Shown: one piece after another, positions 34,325 through 48,500 of the stretch
How positions within the stretch are numbered: the stretch's first letter is position 1
How the letters are laid out: every line of letters starts with the position of its first letter
Assembly: GCF_037975245.1 (NCBI RefSeq)
Contig: NC_092576.1
Location: 39,455,611 to 39,519,610, forward strand
Source of the DNA: Apostichopus japonicus
Lineage: Eukaryota; Echinodermata; Holothuroidea; Aspidochirotida; Stichopodidae
Length of the DNA stretch: 64,000 bases
Reading direction: 5' to 3'
Program-made: the position numbers and the translations under genes
The notes under the pieces: model-generated
What the model was told of the DNA's origin: nothing
The model's database searches: none
The model's input: the letters and a program-made list of their open reading frames with translations, nothing else

Positions 34325-36841
34325 TTTTGTCCTTTTACATTTTGTTGCTTTTATTTTGATTTGCACGATTGATGAACATGCAGCTTTTGAATGTGTTGCA
34401 TTCTAACTACTGAAACGGTATAATTTGTTTTCATGTTTTCACGGTCAATAAATAGCTATCACCGATCGTCTATAGGCAATTACAGTGAATAAGCCATTTT
34501 TTTATCGTGTCGAAGCTATCTAGTTGCCGTAAGCACATGCATTAACTATAGATGATGTATCGAAGCTACGTTTCAGGTGTAAAGGCCCCTTCGCGTCGCT
34601 TTTTTTTGTTGATACAAGTCAAAACAGGCGTCGAATGAACATTATCACGTGTATATTACGTCTATAAGGAACGACATAGACGCTGATTTCGGGAACAATT
34701 TGTAAATATGTATCATGAGTTGCGAATAGATACACCAGGGTAACCATATCCACGGTCAATAAATAGCTATTATCGATCGGCTATACGCAATTGCAGTGAT
34801 TACGTCATCTGTTTCTCGTATCGAAGGTATACCCATAGCTATTACCGATTGACTGGACGACAACGTGTCGAAGCTACTTAGGCTATGCTACCATGATAGC
34901 TTATGTACAAGCGGCCTGTTGGTGTATATGGATGGCTCTCGTCTTGTATGCGCGAGATCCCGGGTTCGATTCCCGGCCAACATTTTTGTCCTTTTACATT
35001 TTGTTGCTTTTATTTTGATTTGCACGATTGATGAACATGCAGCTTTTGAATGTGTTGCATTCTAACTACTGAAACGGTATAATTTGTTTTCATGTTTTCA
35101 CGGTCAATAAATAGCTATCACCGATCGTCTATAGGCAATTACAGTGAATAAGCCATTTTTTTATCGTGTCGAAGCTATCTAGTTGCCGTAAGCACATGCA
35201 TTACCTATAGATGATGTATCGAAGCTACGTTTCAGGTGTAAAGGCCCCTTCGCGTCGCTTTTTTTGTTGATACAAGTCAAAACAGGCGTCGAATGAACAT
35301 TATCACGTGTATATTACGTCTATAAGGAACGACATAGACGCTGATTTCGGGAACAATTTGTAAATATGTATCATGAGTTGCGAATAGATACACCAGGGTA
35401 ACCATATCCACGGTCAATAAATAGCTATTATCGATCGGCTATACGCAATTGCAGTGATTACGTCATCTGTTTCTCGTATCGAAGGTATACCCATAGCTAT
35501 TACCGATTGACTGGACGACAACGTGTCGAAGCTACTTAGGCTATGCTACCATGATAGCTTATGTACAAGCGGCCTGTTGGTGTATATGGATGGCTCTCGT
35601 CTTGTATGCGCGAGATCCCGGGTTCGATTCCCGGCCAACATTTTTGTCCTTTTACATTTTGTTGCTTTTATTTTGATTTGCACGATTGATGAACATGCAG
35701 CTTTTGAATGTGTTGCATTCTAACTACTGAAACGGTATAATTTGTTTTCATGTTTTCACGGTCAATAAATAGCTATCACCGATCGTCTATAGGCAATTAC
35801 AGTGAATAAGCCATTTTTTTATCGTGTCGAAGCTATCTAGTTGCCGTAAGCACATGCATTAACTATAGATGATGTATCGAAGCTACGTTTCAGGTGTAAA
35901 GGCCCCTTCGCGTCGCTTTTTTTTGTTGATACAAGTCAAAACAGGCGTCGAATGAACATTATCACGTGTATATTACGTCTATAAGGAACGACATAGACGC
36001 TGATTTCGGGAACAATTTGTAAATATGTATCATGAGTTGCGAATAGATACACCAGGGTAACCATATCCACGGTCAATAAATAGCTATTATCGATCGGCTA
36101 TACGCAATTGCAGTGATTACGTCATCTGTTTCTCGTATCGAAGGTATACCCATATCTATTACCGATTGACTGGACGACAACGTGTCGAAGCTACTTAGGC
36201 TATGCTACCATGATAGCTTATGTACAAGCGGCCTGTTGGTGTATATGGATGGCTCTCGTCTTGTATGCGCGAGATCCCGGGTTCGATTCCCGGCCAACAT
36301 TTTTGTCCTTTTACATTTTGTTGCTTTTATTTTGATTTGCACGATTGATGAACATGCAGCTTTTGAATGTGTTGCATTCTAACTACTGAAACGGTATAAT
36401 TTGTTTTCATGTTTTCACGGTCAATAAATAGCTATCACCGATCGTCTATAGGCAATTACAGTGAATAAGCCATTTTTTTTATCGTGTCGAAGCTATCTAG
36501 TTGCCGTAAGCACATGCATTACCTATAGATGATGTATCGAAGCTACGTTTCAGGTGTAAAGGCCCCTTCGCGTCGCTTTTTTTTTTGATACAAGTCAAAA
36601 CAGGCGTCGAATGAACATTATCACGTGTATATTACGTCTATAAGGAACGACATAGACGCTGATTTCGGGAACAATTTGTAAATATGTACCATAAGTTGCG
36701 AATAGATACACCAGGGTAACCATATCCAAGGTCAATAAATAGCTATTATCGATTCGGCTATACGCAATTGCAGTGATTACGTCATCTGTTTCTCGTAAAG
36801 AAGGTATACCCATAGCTATTACCGATTGACTGGACGACAAC

Positions 36842-39469
36842 GTGTCGAAGCTACTTAGGCTATGCTACCATGATAGCTTAAGTACAAGCGGCCTGTTGGT
36901 GTATATGGATGGCTCTCGTCTTGTATGCGCGAGATCCCGGGTTCGATTCCCGGCCAACATTTTTGTCCTTTTACATTTTGTTGCTTTTATTTTGATTTGC
37001 ACGATTGATGAACATGCAGCTTTTGAATGTGTTGCATTCTAACTACTGAAACGGTATAATTTGTTTTCATGTTTTCACGGTCAATAAATAGCTATCACCG
37101 ATCGTCTATTGGCAGTTACAGTGAATAAGCCATTTTTTTATCGTGTCGAAGCTATCTAGTTGCCGTAAGCACATGCTTTACCTATAGATGATGCATCGAA
37201 GCTACGTTTTAGGTGTAAAGGTCCTTTCGCGTAGCCCTTTTTTTGATACAAGTCAAAACAGGCTCGAGTGAGCATTATTAGATTACGTCTATAAGGAACG
37301 ACATAGACGCTGATTTCGGGAACAATTTGCAAATATGTATCATGAGTTGCGAATAGATACACCAGGGTAACCATATCCACGGTCAATAAATAGCTATTAT
37401 CGATCGGCTATACGCAATTGCAGTGATTACGTCATCTGTTTCTCGTATCGAAGGTATACCCATAGCTATTACCGATTGACTGGACGACAACGTGTCGAAG
37501 CTACTTAGGCTATGCTACCATGATAGCTTATGTACAAGCGGCCTGTTGGTGTATATGGATGGCTCTCGTCTTGTATGCGCGAGATCCCGGGTTCGATTCC
37601 CGGCCAACATTTTTGTCCTTTTACATTTTGTTGCTTTTATTTTGATTTGCACGATTGATGAACATGCAGCTTTTGAATGTGTTGCATTCTAACTACTGAA
37701 ACGGTATAATTTGTTTTCATGTTTTCACGGTCAATAAATAGCTATCACCGATCGTCTATAGGCAATTACAGTGAATAAGCCATTTTTTTATCGTGTCGAA
37801 GCTATCTAGTTGCCGTAAGCACATGCATTAACTATAGATGATGTATCGAAGCTACGTTTCAGGTGTAAAGGCCCCTTCGCGTCGCTTTTTTTTGTTGATA
37901 CAAGTCAAAACAGGCGTCGAATGAACATTATCACGTGTATATTACGTCTATAAGGAACGACATAGACGCTGATTTCGGGAACAATTTGTAAATATGTATC
38001 ATGAGTTGCGAATAGATACACCAGGGTAACCATATCCACGGTCAATAAATAGCTATTATCGATCGGCTATACGCAATTGCAGTGATTACGTCATCTGTTT
38101 CTCGTATCGAAGGTATACCCATATCTATTACCGATTGACTGGACGACAACGTGTCGAAGCTACTTAGGCTATGCTACCATGATAGCTTATGTACAAGCGG
38201 CCTGTTGGTGTATATGGATGGCTCTCGTCTTGTATGCGCGAGATCCCGGGTTCGATTCCCGGCCAACATTTTTGTCCTTTTACATTTTGTTGCTTTTATT
38301 TTGATTTGCACGATTGATGAACATGCAGCTTTTGAATGTGTTGCATTCTAACTACTGAAACGGTATAATTTGTTTTCATGTTTTCACGGTCAATAAATAG
38401 CTATCACCGATCGTCTATAGGCAATTACAGTGAATAAGCCTTTTTTTTATCGTGTCGAAGCTATCTAGTTGCCGTAAGCACATGCATTAACTATAGATGA
38501 TGTATCGAAGCTACGTTTCAGGTGTAAAGGCCCCTTCGCGTCGCTTTTTTTTGTTGATACAAGTCAAAACAGGCGTCGAATGAACATTATCACGTGTATA
38601 TTACGTCTATAAGGAACGACATAGACGCTGATTTCGGGAACAATTTGTAAATATGTATCATGAGTTGCGAATAGATACACCAGGGTAACCATATCCACGG
38701 TCAATAAATAGCTATTATCGATCGGCTATACGCAATTGCAGTGATTACGTCATCTGTTTCTCGTATCGAAGGTATACCCATATCTATTACCGATTGACTG
38801 GACGACAACGTGTCGAAGCTACTTAGGCTATGCTACCATGATAGCTTATGTACAAGCGGCCTGTTGGTGTATATGGATGGCTCTCGTCTTGTATGCGCGA
38901 GATCCCGGGTTCGATTCCCGGCCAACATTTTTGTCCTTTTACATTTTGTTGCTTTTATTTTGATTTGCACGATTGATGAACATGCAGCTTTTGAATGTGT
39001 TGCATTCTAACTACTGAAACGGTATAATTTGTTTTCATGTTTTCACGGTCAATAAATAGCTATCACCGATCGTCTATAGGCAATTACAGTGAATAAGCCA
39101 TTTTTTTTATCGTGTCGAAGCTATCTAGTTGCCGTAAGCACATGCATTACCTATAGATGATGTATCGAAGCTACGTTTCAGGTGTAAAGGCCCCTTCGCG
39201 TCGCTTTTTTTTTTGATACAAGTCAAAACAGGCGTCGAATGAACATTATCACGTGTATATTACGTCTATAAGGAACGACATAGACGCTGATTTCGGGAAC
39301 AATTTGTAAATATGTACCATAAGTTGCGAATAGATACACCAGGGTAACCATATCCAAGGTCAATAAATAGCTATTATCGATTCGGCTATACGCAATTGCA
39401 GTGATTACGTCATCTGTTTCTCGTAAAGAAGGTATACCCATAGCTATTACCGATTGACTGGACGACAAC
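36842..39469 (+). repeat. Four-monomer higher-order repeat, copy 2
   Basis: Same order of variants as 25003-27629 (one TTAAGTAC monomer, three TTATGTAC monomers), 2,628 bases long. CATATCTATTACC occurs in two of its monomers here. Confidence 0.75.
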
Positions 39470-42400
39470 GTGTCGAAGCTACTTAGGCTATGCTACCATG
39501 ATAGCTTAAGTACAAGCGGCCTGTTGGTGTATATGGATGGCTCTCGTCTTGTATGCGCGAGATCCCGGGTTCGATTCCCGGCCAACATTTTTGTCCTTTT
39601 ACATTTTGTTGCTTTTATTTTGATTTGCACGATTGATGAACATGCAGCTTCTGAATGTGTTGCATTCTAACTACTGAAACGGTATATGTTGTTTTCATGT
39701 TTTCACGGTCAATAAATAGCTATCACCGATCGTCTATTGGCAGTTACAGTGAATAAGCCATTTTTTTATCGTGTCGAAGCTATCTAGTTGCCGTAAGCAC
39801 ATGCTTTACCTATAGATGATGCATCGAAGCTACGTTTTAGGTGTAAAGGTCCTTTCGCGTAGCCCTTTTTTTGATACAAGTCAAAACAGGCTCGAGTGAG
39901 CATTATTAGATTACGTCTATAAGGAACGACATAGACGCTGATTTCGGGAACAATTTGCAAATATGTATCATGAGTTGCGAATAGATACACCAGGGTAACC
40001 ATATCCACGGTCAATAAATAGCTATTATCGATCGGCTATACGCAATTGCAGTGATTACGTCATCTGTTTCTCGTATCGAAGGTATACCCATAGCTATTAC
40101 CGATTGACTGGACGACAACGTGTCGAAGCTACTTAGGCTATGCTACCATGATAGCTTATGTACAAGCGGCCTGTTGGTGTATATGGATGGCTCTCGTCTT
40201 GTATGCGCGAGATCCCGGGTTCGATTCCCGGCCAACATTTTTGTCCTTTTACATTTTGTTGCTTTTATTTTGATTTGCACGATTGATGAACATGCAGCTT
40301 TTGAATGTGTTGCATTCTAACTACTGAAACGGTATAATTTGTTTTCATGTTTTCACGGTCAATAAATAGCTATCACCGATCGTCTATAGGCAATTACAGT
40401 GAATAAGCCATTTTTTTATCGTGTCGAAGCTATCTAGTTGCCGTAAGCACATGCATTACCTATAGATGATGTATCGAAGCTACGTTTCAGGTGTAAAGGC
40501 CCCTTCGCGTCGCTTTTTTTGTTGATACAAGTCAAAACAGGCGTCGAATGAACATTATCACGTGTATATTACGTCTATAAGGAACGACATAGACGCTGAT
40601 TTCGGGAACAATTTGTAAATATGTATCATGAGTTGCGAATAGATACACCAGGGTAACCATATCCACGGTCAATAAATAGCTATTATCGATCGGCTATACG
40701 CAATTGCAGTGATTACGTCATCTGTTTCTCGTATCGAAGGTATACCCATAGCTATTACCGATTGACTGGACGACAACGTGTCGAAGCTACTTAGGCTATG
40801 CTACCATGATAGCTTATGTACAAGCGGCCTGTTGGTGTATATGGATGGCTCTCGTCTTGTATGCGCGAGATCCCGGGTTCGATTCCCGGCCAACATTTTT
40901 GTCCTTTTACATTTTGTTGCTTTTATTTTGATTTGCACGATTGATGAACATGCAGCTTTTGAATGTGTTGCATTCTAACTACTGAAACGGTATAATTTGT
41001 TTTCATGTTTTCACGGTCAATAAATAGCTATCACCGATCGTCTATTGGCAATTACAGTGAATAAGCCATTTTTTTTATCGTGTCGAAGCTATCTAGTTGC
41101 CGTAAGCACATGCATTACCTATAGATGATGTATCGAAGCTACGTTTCAGGTGTAAAGGCCCCTTCGCGTCGCTTTTTTTTTTGATACAAGTCAAAACAGG
41201 CGTCGAATGAGCATTATTACGTGTATATTACGTCTATAAGGAACGACATAGACGCTGATTTCGACAATGATTTGCAAATATGTATCATGAGTTGCGAATA
41301 GACACCAGGGTAACCATATCCAAGGTCAATAAATAGCTATTATCGATTCGGCTATACGCAATTGCAGTGATTACGTCATCTGTTTCTCGTATCGAAGGTA
41401 TACCCATAGCTATTACCGATTGACTGGACGACAACGTGTCGAAGCTACTTAGGCTATGCTACCATGATAGCTTAAGTACAAGCGGCCTGTTGGTGTATAT
41501 GGATGGCTCTCGTCTTGTATGCGCGAGATCCCGGGTTCGATTCCCGGCCAACATTTTTGTCCTTTTACATTTTGTTGCTTTTATTTTGATTTGCACGATT
41601 GATGAACATGCAGCTTTTGAATGTGTTGCATTCTAACTACTGAAACGGTATAATTTGTTTTCATGTTTTCACGGTCAATAAATAGCTATCACCGATCGTC
41701 TATTGGCAATTACAGTGAATAAGCCATTTTTTTTATCGTGTCGAAGCTATCTAGTTGCCGTAAGCACATGCATTACCTATAGATGATGTATCGAAGCTAC
41801 GTTTCAGGTGTAAAGGCCCCTTCGCGTCGCTTTTTTTTTTGATACAAGTCAAAACAGGCGTCGAATGAGCATTATTACGTGTATATTACGTCTATAAGGA
41901 ACGACATAGACGCTGATTTCGACAATGATTTGCAAATATGTATCATGAGTTGCGAATAGACACCAGGGTAACCATATCCAAGGTCAATAAATAGCTATTA
42001 TCGATTCGGCTATACGCAATTGCAGTGATTACGTCATCTGTTTCTCGTATCGAAGGTATACCCATAGCTATTACCGATTGACTGGACGACAACGTGTCGA
42101 AGCTACTTAGGCTATGCTACCATGATAGCTTAAGTACAAGCGGCCTGTTGGTGTATATGGATGGCTCTCGTCTTGTATGCGCGAGATCCCGGGTTCGATT
42201 CCCGGCCAACATTTTTGTCCTTTTACATTTTGTTGCTTTTATTTTGATTTGCACGATTGATGAACATGCAGCTTTTGAATGTGTCGCATTCTAACTACTG
42301 AAACGGTATAATTTGTTTTCATGTTTTCACGGTCAATAAATAGCTATCACCGATCGTATATAGGCAATTACAGTGAATAAGCCACTTTTTTATCATGTCG

Positions 42401-42471
42401 AAGCTATCTAGTTGCCGTAAGCACATGCATTACCTATAGATGATGTATCGAAGCTACGTTTCAGGTGTAAA

Positions 42472-45400
42472 GGCCCCTTCGCGTCGCTTTTTTTGTTGAT
42501 ACAAGTCAAAACAGGCGTCGAATGAGCATTATTACGTGTATATTACGTCTATTAGGAACGACATAGACGCTGATTTCGGCAATGATTTGTAAATATGTAT
42601 CATGAGTTGCGAATAGACACCAGGGTAACCATATCCAAGGTCAATAAATAGCTATTATCGATTCGGCTATACGCAATTGCAGTGATTACGTCATCTGTTT
42701 CTCGTATCGAAGGTATACCCATAGCTATTACCGATTGACTGGACGACAACGTGTCGAAGCTACTTAGGCTATGCTACCATGATAGCTTAAGTACAAGCGG
42801 CCTGTTGTTGTATATGGATTGCTCTCGTCTTGTATGCGCGAGATACCGGGTTCGATTCCCGGCCAACATTTTTGTCCTTTTACATTTTGTTGCTTTTATT
42901 TTGATTTGCACGATTGATGAACATGCAGCGAAGCTACGTTTCAGGTGTAAAGGCCCCTTCGCGTCGCTTTTTTTTTGATACAAGTCAAAACAGGCGTCGA
43001 ATGAGCATTATTACGTGTATATTACGTCTATAAGGAACGACATAGACGCTGATTTCGACAATGATTTGCAAATATGTATCATGAGTTGCGAATAGACACC
43101 AGGGTAACCATATCCAAGGTCAATAAATAGCTATTATCGATTCGGCTATACGCAATTGCAGTGATTACGTCATCTGTTTCTCGTATCGAAGGTATACCCA
43201 TAGCTATTACCGATTGACTGGACGACAACGTGTCGAAGCTACTTAGGCTATGCTACCATGATAGCTTAAGTACAAGCGGCCTGTTGGTGTATATGGATGG
43301 CTCTCGTCTTGTATGCGCGAGATCCCGGGTTCGATTCCCGGCCAACATTTTTGTCCTTTTACATTTTGTTGCTTTTATTTTGATTTGCACGATTGATGAA
43401 CATGCAGCTTTTGAATGTGTTGCATTCTAACTACTGAAACGGTATAATTTGTTTTCATGTTTTCACGGTCAATAAATAGCTATCACCGATCGTCTATTGG
43501 CAATTACAGTGAATAAGCCATTTTTTTTATCGTGTCGAAGCTATCTAGTTGCCGTAAGCACATGCATTACCTATAGATGATGTATCGAAGCTACGTTTCA
43601 GGTGTAAAGGCCCCTTCGCGTCGCTTTTTTTTTTTGATACAAGTCAAAACAGGCGTCGAATGAGCATTATTACGTGTATATTACGTCTATAAGGAACGAC
43701 ATAGACGCTGATTTCGACAATGATTTGCAAATATGTATCATGAGTTGCGAATAGACACCAGGGTAACCATATCCAAGGTCAATAAATAGCTATTATCGAT
43801 CGGCTATACGCAATTGCAGTGATTACGTCATCTGTTTCTCGTATCGAAGGTATACCCATAGCTATTACCGATTGACTGGACGACAACGTGTCGAAGCTAC
43901 TTAGGCTATGCTACCATGATAGCTTAAGTACAAGCGGCCTGTTGTTGTATATGGATTGCTCTCGTCTTGTATGCGCGAGATACCGGGTTCGATTCCCGGC
44001 CAACATTTTTGTCCTTTTACATTTTGTTGCTTTTATTTTGATTTGCACGATTGATGAACATGCAGCGAAGCTACGTTTCAGGTGTAAAGGCCCCTTCGCG
44101 TCGCTTTTTTTTTTGATACAAGTCAAAACAGGCGTCGAATGAGCATTATTACGTGTATATTACGTCTATAAGGAACGACATAGACGCTGATTTCGACAAT
44201 GATTTGCAAATATGTATCATGAGTTGCGAATAGACACCAGGGTAACCATATCCAAGGTCAATAAATAGCTATTATCGATTCGGCTATACGCAATTGCAGT
44301 GATTACGTCATCTGTTTCTCGTATCGAAGGTATACCCATAGCTATTACCGATTGACTGGACGACAACGTGTCGAAGCTACTTAGGCTATGCTACCATGAT
44401 AGCTTAAGTACAAGCGGCCTGTTGTTGTATATGGATGGCTCTCGTCTTGTATGCGCGAGATCCCGGGTTCGATTCCCGGCCAACATTTTTGTCCTTTTAC
44501 ATTTTGTTGCTTTTATTTTGATTTGCACGATTGATGAACATGCAGCTTTTGAATGTGTTGCATTCTAACTACTGAAACGGTATAATTTGTTTTCATGTTT
44601 TCACGGTCAATAAATAGCTATCACCGATCGTCTATTGGCAATTACAGTGAATAAGCCATTTTTTTTATCGTGTCGAAGCTATCTAGTTGCCGTAAGCACA
44701 TGCATTACCTATAGATGATGTATCGAAGCTACGTTTCAGGTGTAAAGGCCCCTTCGCGTCGCTTTTTTTTTTTGATACAAGTCAAAACAGGCGTCGAATG
44801 AGCATTATTACGTGTATATTACGTCTATAAGGAACGACATAGACGCTGATTTCGACAATGATTTGCAAATATGTATCATGAGTTGCGAATAGACACCAGG
44901 GTAACCATATCCAAGGTCAATAAATAGCTATTATCGATCGGCTATACGCAATTGCAGTGATTACGTCATCTGTTTCTCGTATCGAAGGTATACCCATAGC
45001 TATTACCGATTGACTGGACGACAACGTGTCGAAGCTACTTAGGCTATGCTACCATGATAGCTTAAGTACAAGCGGCCTGTTGTTGTATATGGATTGCTCT
45101 CGTCTTGTATGCGCGAGATACCGGGTTCGATTCCCGGCCAACATTTTTGTCCTTTTACATTTTGTTGCTTTTATTTTGATTTGCACGATTGATGAACATG
45201 CAGCGAAGCTACGTTTCAGGTGTAAAGGCCCCTTCGCGTCGCTTTTTTTTTTGATACAAGTCAAAACAGGCGTCGAATGAGCATTATTACGTGTATATTA
45301 CGTCTATAAGGAACGACATAGACGCTGATTTCGACAATGATTTGCAAATATGTATCATGAGTTGCGAATAGACACCAGGGTAACCATATCCAAGGTCAAT

Positions 45401-45510
45401 AAATAGCTATTATCGATTCGGCTATACGCAATTGCAGTGATTACGTCATCTGTTTCTCGTATCGAAGGTATACCCATAGCTATTACCGATTGACTGGACG
45501 ACAACGTGTC
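42472..45510 (+). repeat. Dimeric higher-order repeat, 1,138 bp (658 + 480)
   Basis: Short monomers of about 480 bases alternate with full ones. In the short ones GAACATGCAGC is joined straight to GAAGCTACG (junctions 42929/42930, 44066/44067, 45204/45205), losing about 178 bases of the tail segment including A2. Junctions are 1,137 and 1,138 bases apart, so the pair was amplified as a unit. The short monomers also share GGATTGCTC and GAGATACCGGG in the cassette. Confidence 0.9.
42802..42869 (+). ncRNA. tRNA-derived cassette, damaged lineage
   Basis: The acceptor strand reads TGTTGT, which removes one pair with CCAACA and also spoils the third base of the A box. GAGATACCGGG replaces GAGATCCCGGG. 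TGTTGT is shared by most cassettes between 44.4 and 56.1 kb. The GATACCGGG change is confined to this one and to those at 43939 and 45077. Confidence 0.65.
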
Positions 45511-48500
45511 GAAGCTACTTAGGCTATGCTACCATGATAGCTTAAGTACAAGCGGCCTGTTGTTGTATATGGATGGCTCTCGTCTTGTATGCGCGAGATC
45601 CCGGGTTCGATTCCCGGCCAACATTTTTGTCCTTTTACATTTTGTTGCTTTTATTTTGATTTGCACGATTGATGAACATGCAGCTTTTGAATGTGTTGCA
45701 TTCTAACTACTGAAACGGTATAATTTGTTTTCATGTTTTCACGGTCAATAAATAGCTATCACCGATCGTCTATTGGCAATTACAGTGAATAAGCCATTTT
45801 TTTATCGTGTCGAAGCTATCTAGTTGCCGTAAGCACATGCATTACCTATAGATGATGTATCGAAGCTACGTTTCAGGTGTAAAGGCCCCTTCGCGTCGCT
45901 TTTTTTTAGATACAAGTCAAAACAGGCGTCGAATGAGCATTATTACGTGTATATTACGTCTATAAGGAACGACATAGACGCTGATTTCGGCAATGATTTG
46001 TAAATATGTATCATGAGTTGCGAATAGATACACCAGGGTAACCATATCCAAGGTCAATAAATAGCTATTATCGATCGGCTATACGCAATTGCAGTGATTA
46101 CGTCATCTGTTTCTCGTATCGAAGGTATACCCATAGCTATTACCGATTGACTGGACGACAACGTGTCGAAGCTACTTAGGCTATGCTACCATGATAGCTT
46201 AAGTACAAGCGGCCTGTTGTTGTATATGGATGGCTCTCGTCTTGTATGCGCGAGATCCCGGGTTCGATTCCCGGCCAACATTTTTGTCCTTTTACATTTT
46301 GTTGCTTTTATTTTGATTTGCACGATTGATGAACATGCAGCTTTTGAATGTGTTGCATTCTAACTACTGAAACGGTATAATTTGTTTTCATGTTTTCACG
46401 GTCAATAAATAGCTATCACCGATCGTCTATTGGCAATTACAGTGAATAAGCCATTTTTTTATCGTGTCGAAGCTATCTAGTTGCCGTAAGCACATGCATT
46501 ACCTATAGATGATGTATCGAAGCTACGTTTCAGGTGTAAAGGCCCCTTCGCGTCGCTTTTTTTTAGATACAAGTCAAAACAGGCGTCGAATGAGCATTAT
46601 TACGTGTATATTACGTCTATAAGGAACGACATAGACGCTGATTTCGGCAATGATTTGTAAATATGTATCATGAGTTGCGAATAGATACACCAGGGTAACC
46701 ATATCCAAGGTCAATAAATAGCTATTATCGATCGGCTATACGCAATTGCAGTGATTACGTCATCTGTTTCTCGTATCGAAGGTATACCCATAGCTATTAC
46801 CGATTGACTGGACGACAACGTGTCGAAGCTACTTAGGCTATGCTACCATGATAGCTTAAGTACAAGCGGCCTGTTGTTGTATATGGATGGCTCTCGTCTT
46901 GTATGCGCGAGATCCCGGGTTCGATTCCCGGCCAACATTTTTGTCCTTTTACATTTTGTTGCTTTTATTTTGATTTGCACGATTGATGAACATGCAGCTT
47001 TTGAATGTGTTGCATTCTAACTACTGAAACGGTATAATTTGTTTTCATGTTTTCACGGTCAATAAATAGCTATCACCGATCGTCTATTGGCAATTACAGT
47101 GAATAAGCCATTTTTTTTATCGTGTCGAAGCTATCTAGTTGCCGTAAGCACATGCATTACCTATAGATGATGTATCGAAGCTACGTTTCAGGTGTAAAGG
47201 CCCCTTCGCGTCGCTTTTTTTTTTTGATACAAGTCAAAACAGGCGTCGAATGAGCATTATTACGTGTATATTACGTCTATAAGGAACGACATAGACGCTG
47301 ATTTCGACAATGATTTGCAAATATGTATCATGAGTTGCGAATAGACACCAGGGTAACCATATCCAAGGTCAATAAATAGCTATTATCGATCGGCTATACG
47401 CAATTGCAGTGATTACGTCATCTGTTTCTCGTATCGAAGGTATACCCATAGCTATTACCGATTGACTGGACGACAACGTGTCGAAGCTACTTAGGCTATG
47501 CTACCATGATAGCTTAAGTACAAGCGGCCTGTTGTTGTATATGGATGGCTCTCGTCTTGTATGCGCGAGATCCCGGGTTCGATTCCCGGCCAACATTTTT
47601 GTCCTTTTACATTTTGTTGCTTTTATTTTGATTTGCACGATTGATGAACATGCAGCTTTTGAATGTGTTGCATTCTAACTACTGAAACGGTATAATTTGT
47701 TTTCATGTTTTCACGGTCAATAAATAGCTATCACCGATCGTCTATTGGCAATTACAGTGATTAAGCCATTTTTTTATCGTGTCGAAGCTATCTAGTTGCC
47801 GTAAGCACATGCATTACCTATAGATGATGTATCGAAGCTACGTTTCAGGTGTAAAGGCCCCTTCGCGTCGCTTTTTTTTAGATACAAGTCAAAACAGGCG
47901 TCGAATGAGCATTATTACGTGTATATTACGTCTATTAGGAACGACATAGACGCTGATTTCGGCAATGATTTGTAAATATGTATCATGAGTTGCGAATAGA
48001 TACACCAGGGTAACCATATCCAAGGTCAATAAATAGCTATTATCGATCGGCTATACGCAATTGCAGTGATTACGTCATCTGTTTCTCGTATCGAAGGTAT
48101 ACCCATAGCTATTACCGATTGACTGGACGACAACGTGTCGAAGCTACTTAGGCTATGCTACCATGATAGCTTAAGTACAAGCGGCCTGTTGTTGTATATG
48201 GATGGCTCTCGTCTTGTATGCGCGAGATCCCGGGTTCGATTCCCGGCCAACATTTTTGTCCTTTTACATTTTGTTGCTTTTATTTTGATTTGCACGATTG
48301 ATGAACATGCAGCTTTTGAATGTGTTGCATTCTAACTACTGAAACGGTATAATTTGTTTTCATGTTTTCACGGTCAATAAATAGCTATCACCGATCGTCT
48401 ATTGGCAATTACAGTGAATAAGCCATTTTTTTATCGTGTCGAAGCTATCTAGTTGCCGTAAGCACATGCATTACCTATAGATGATGTATCGAAGCTACGT

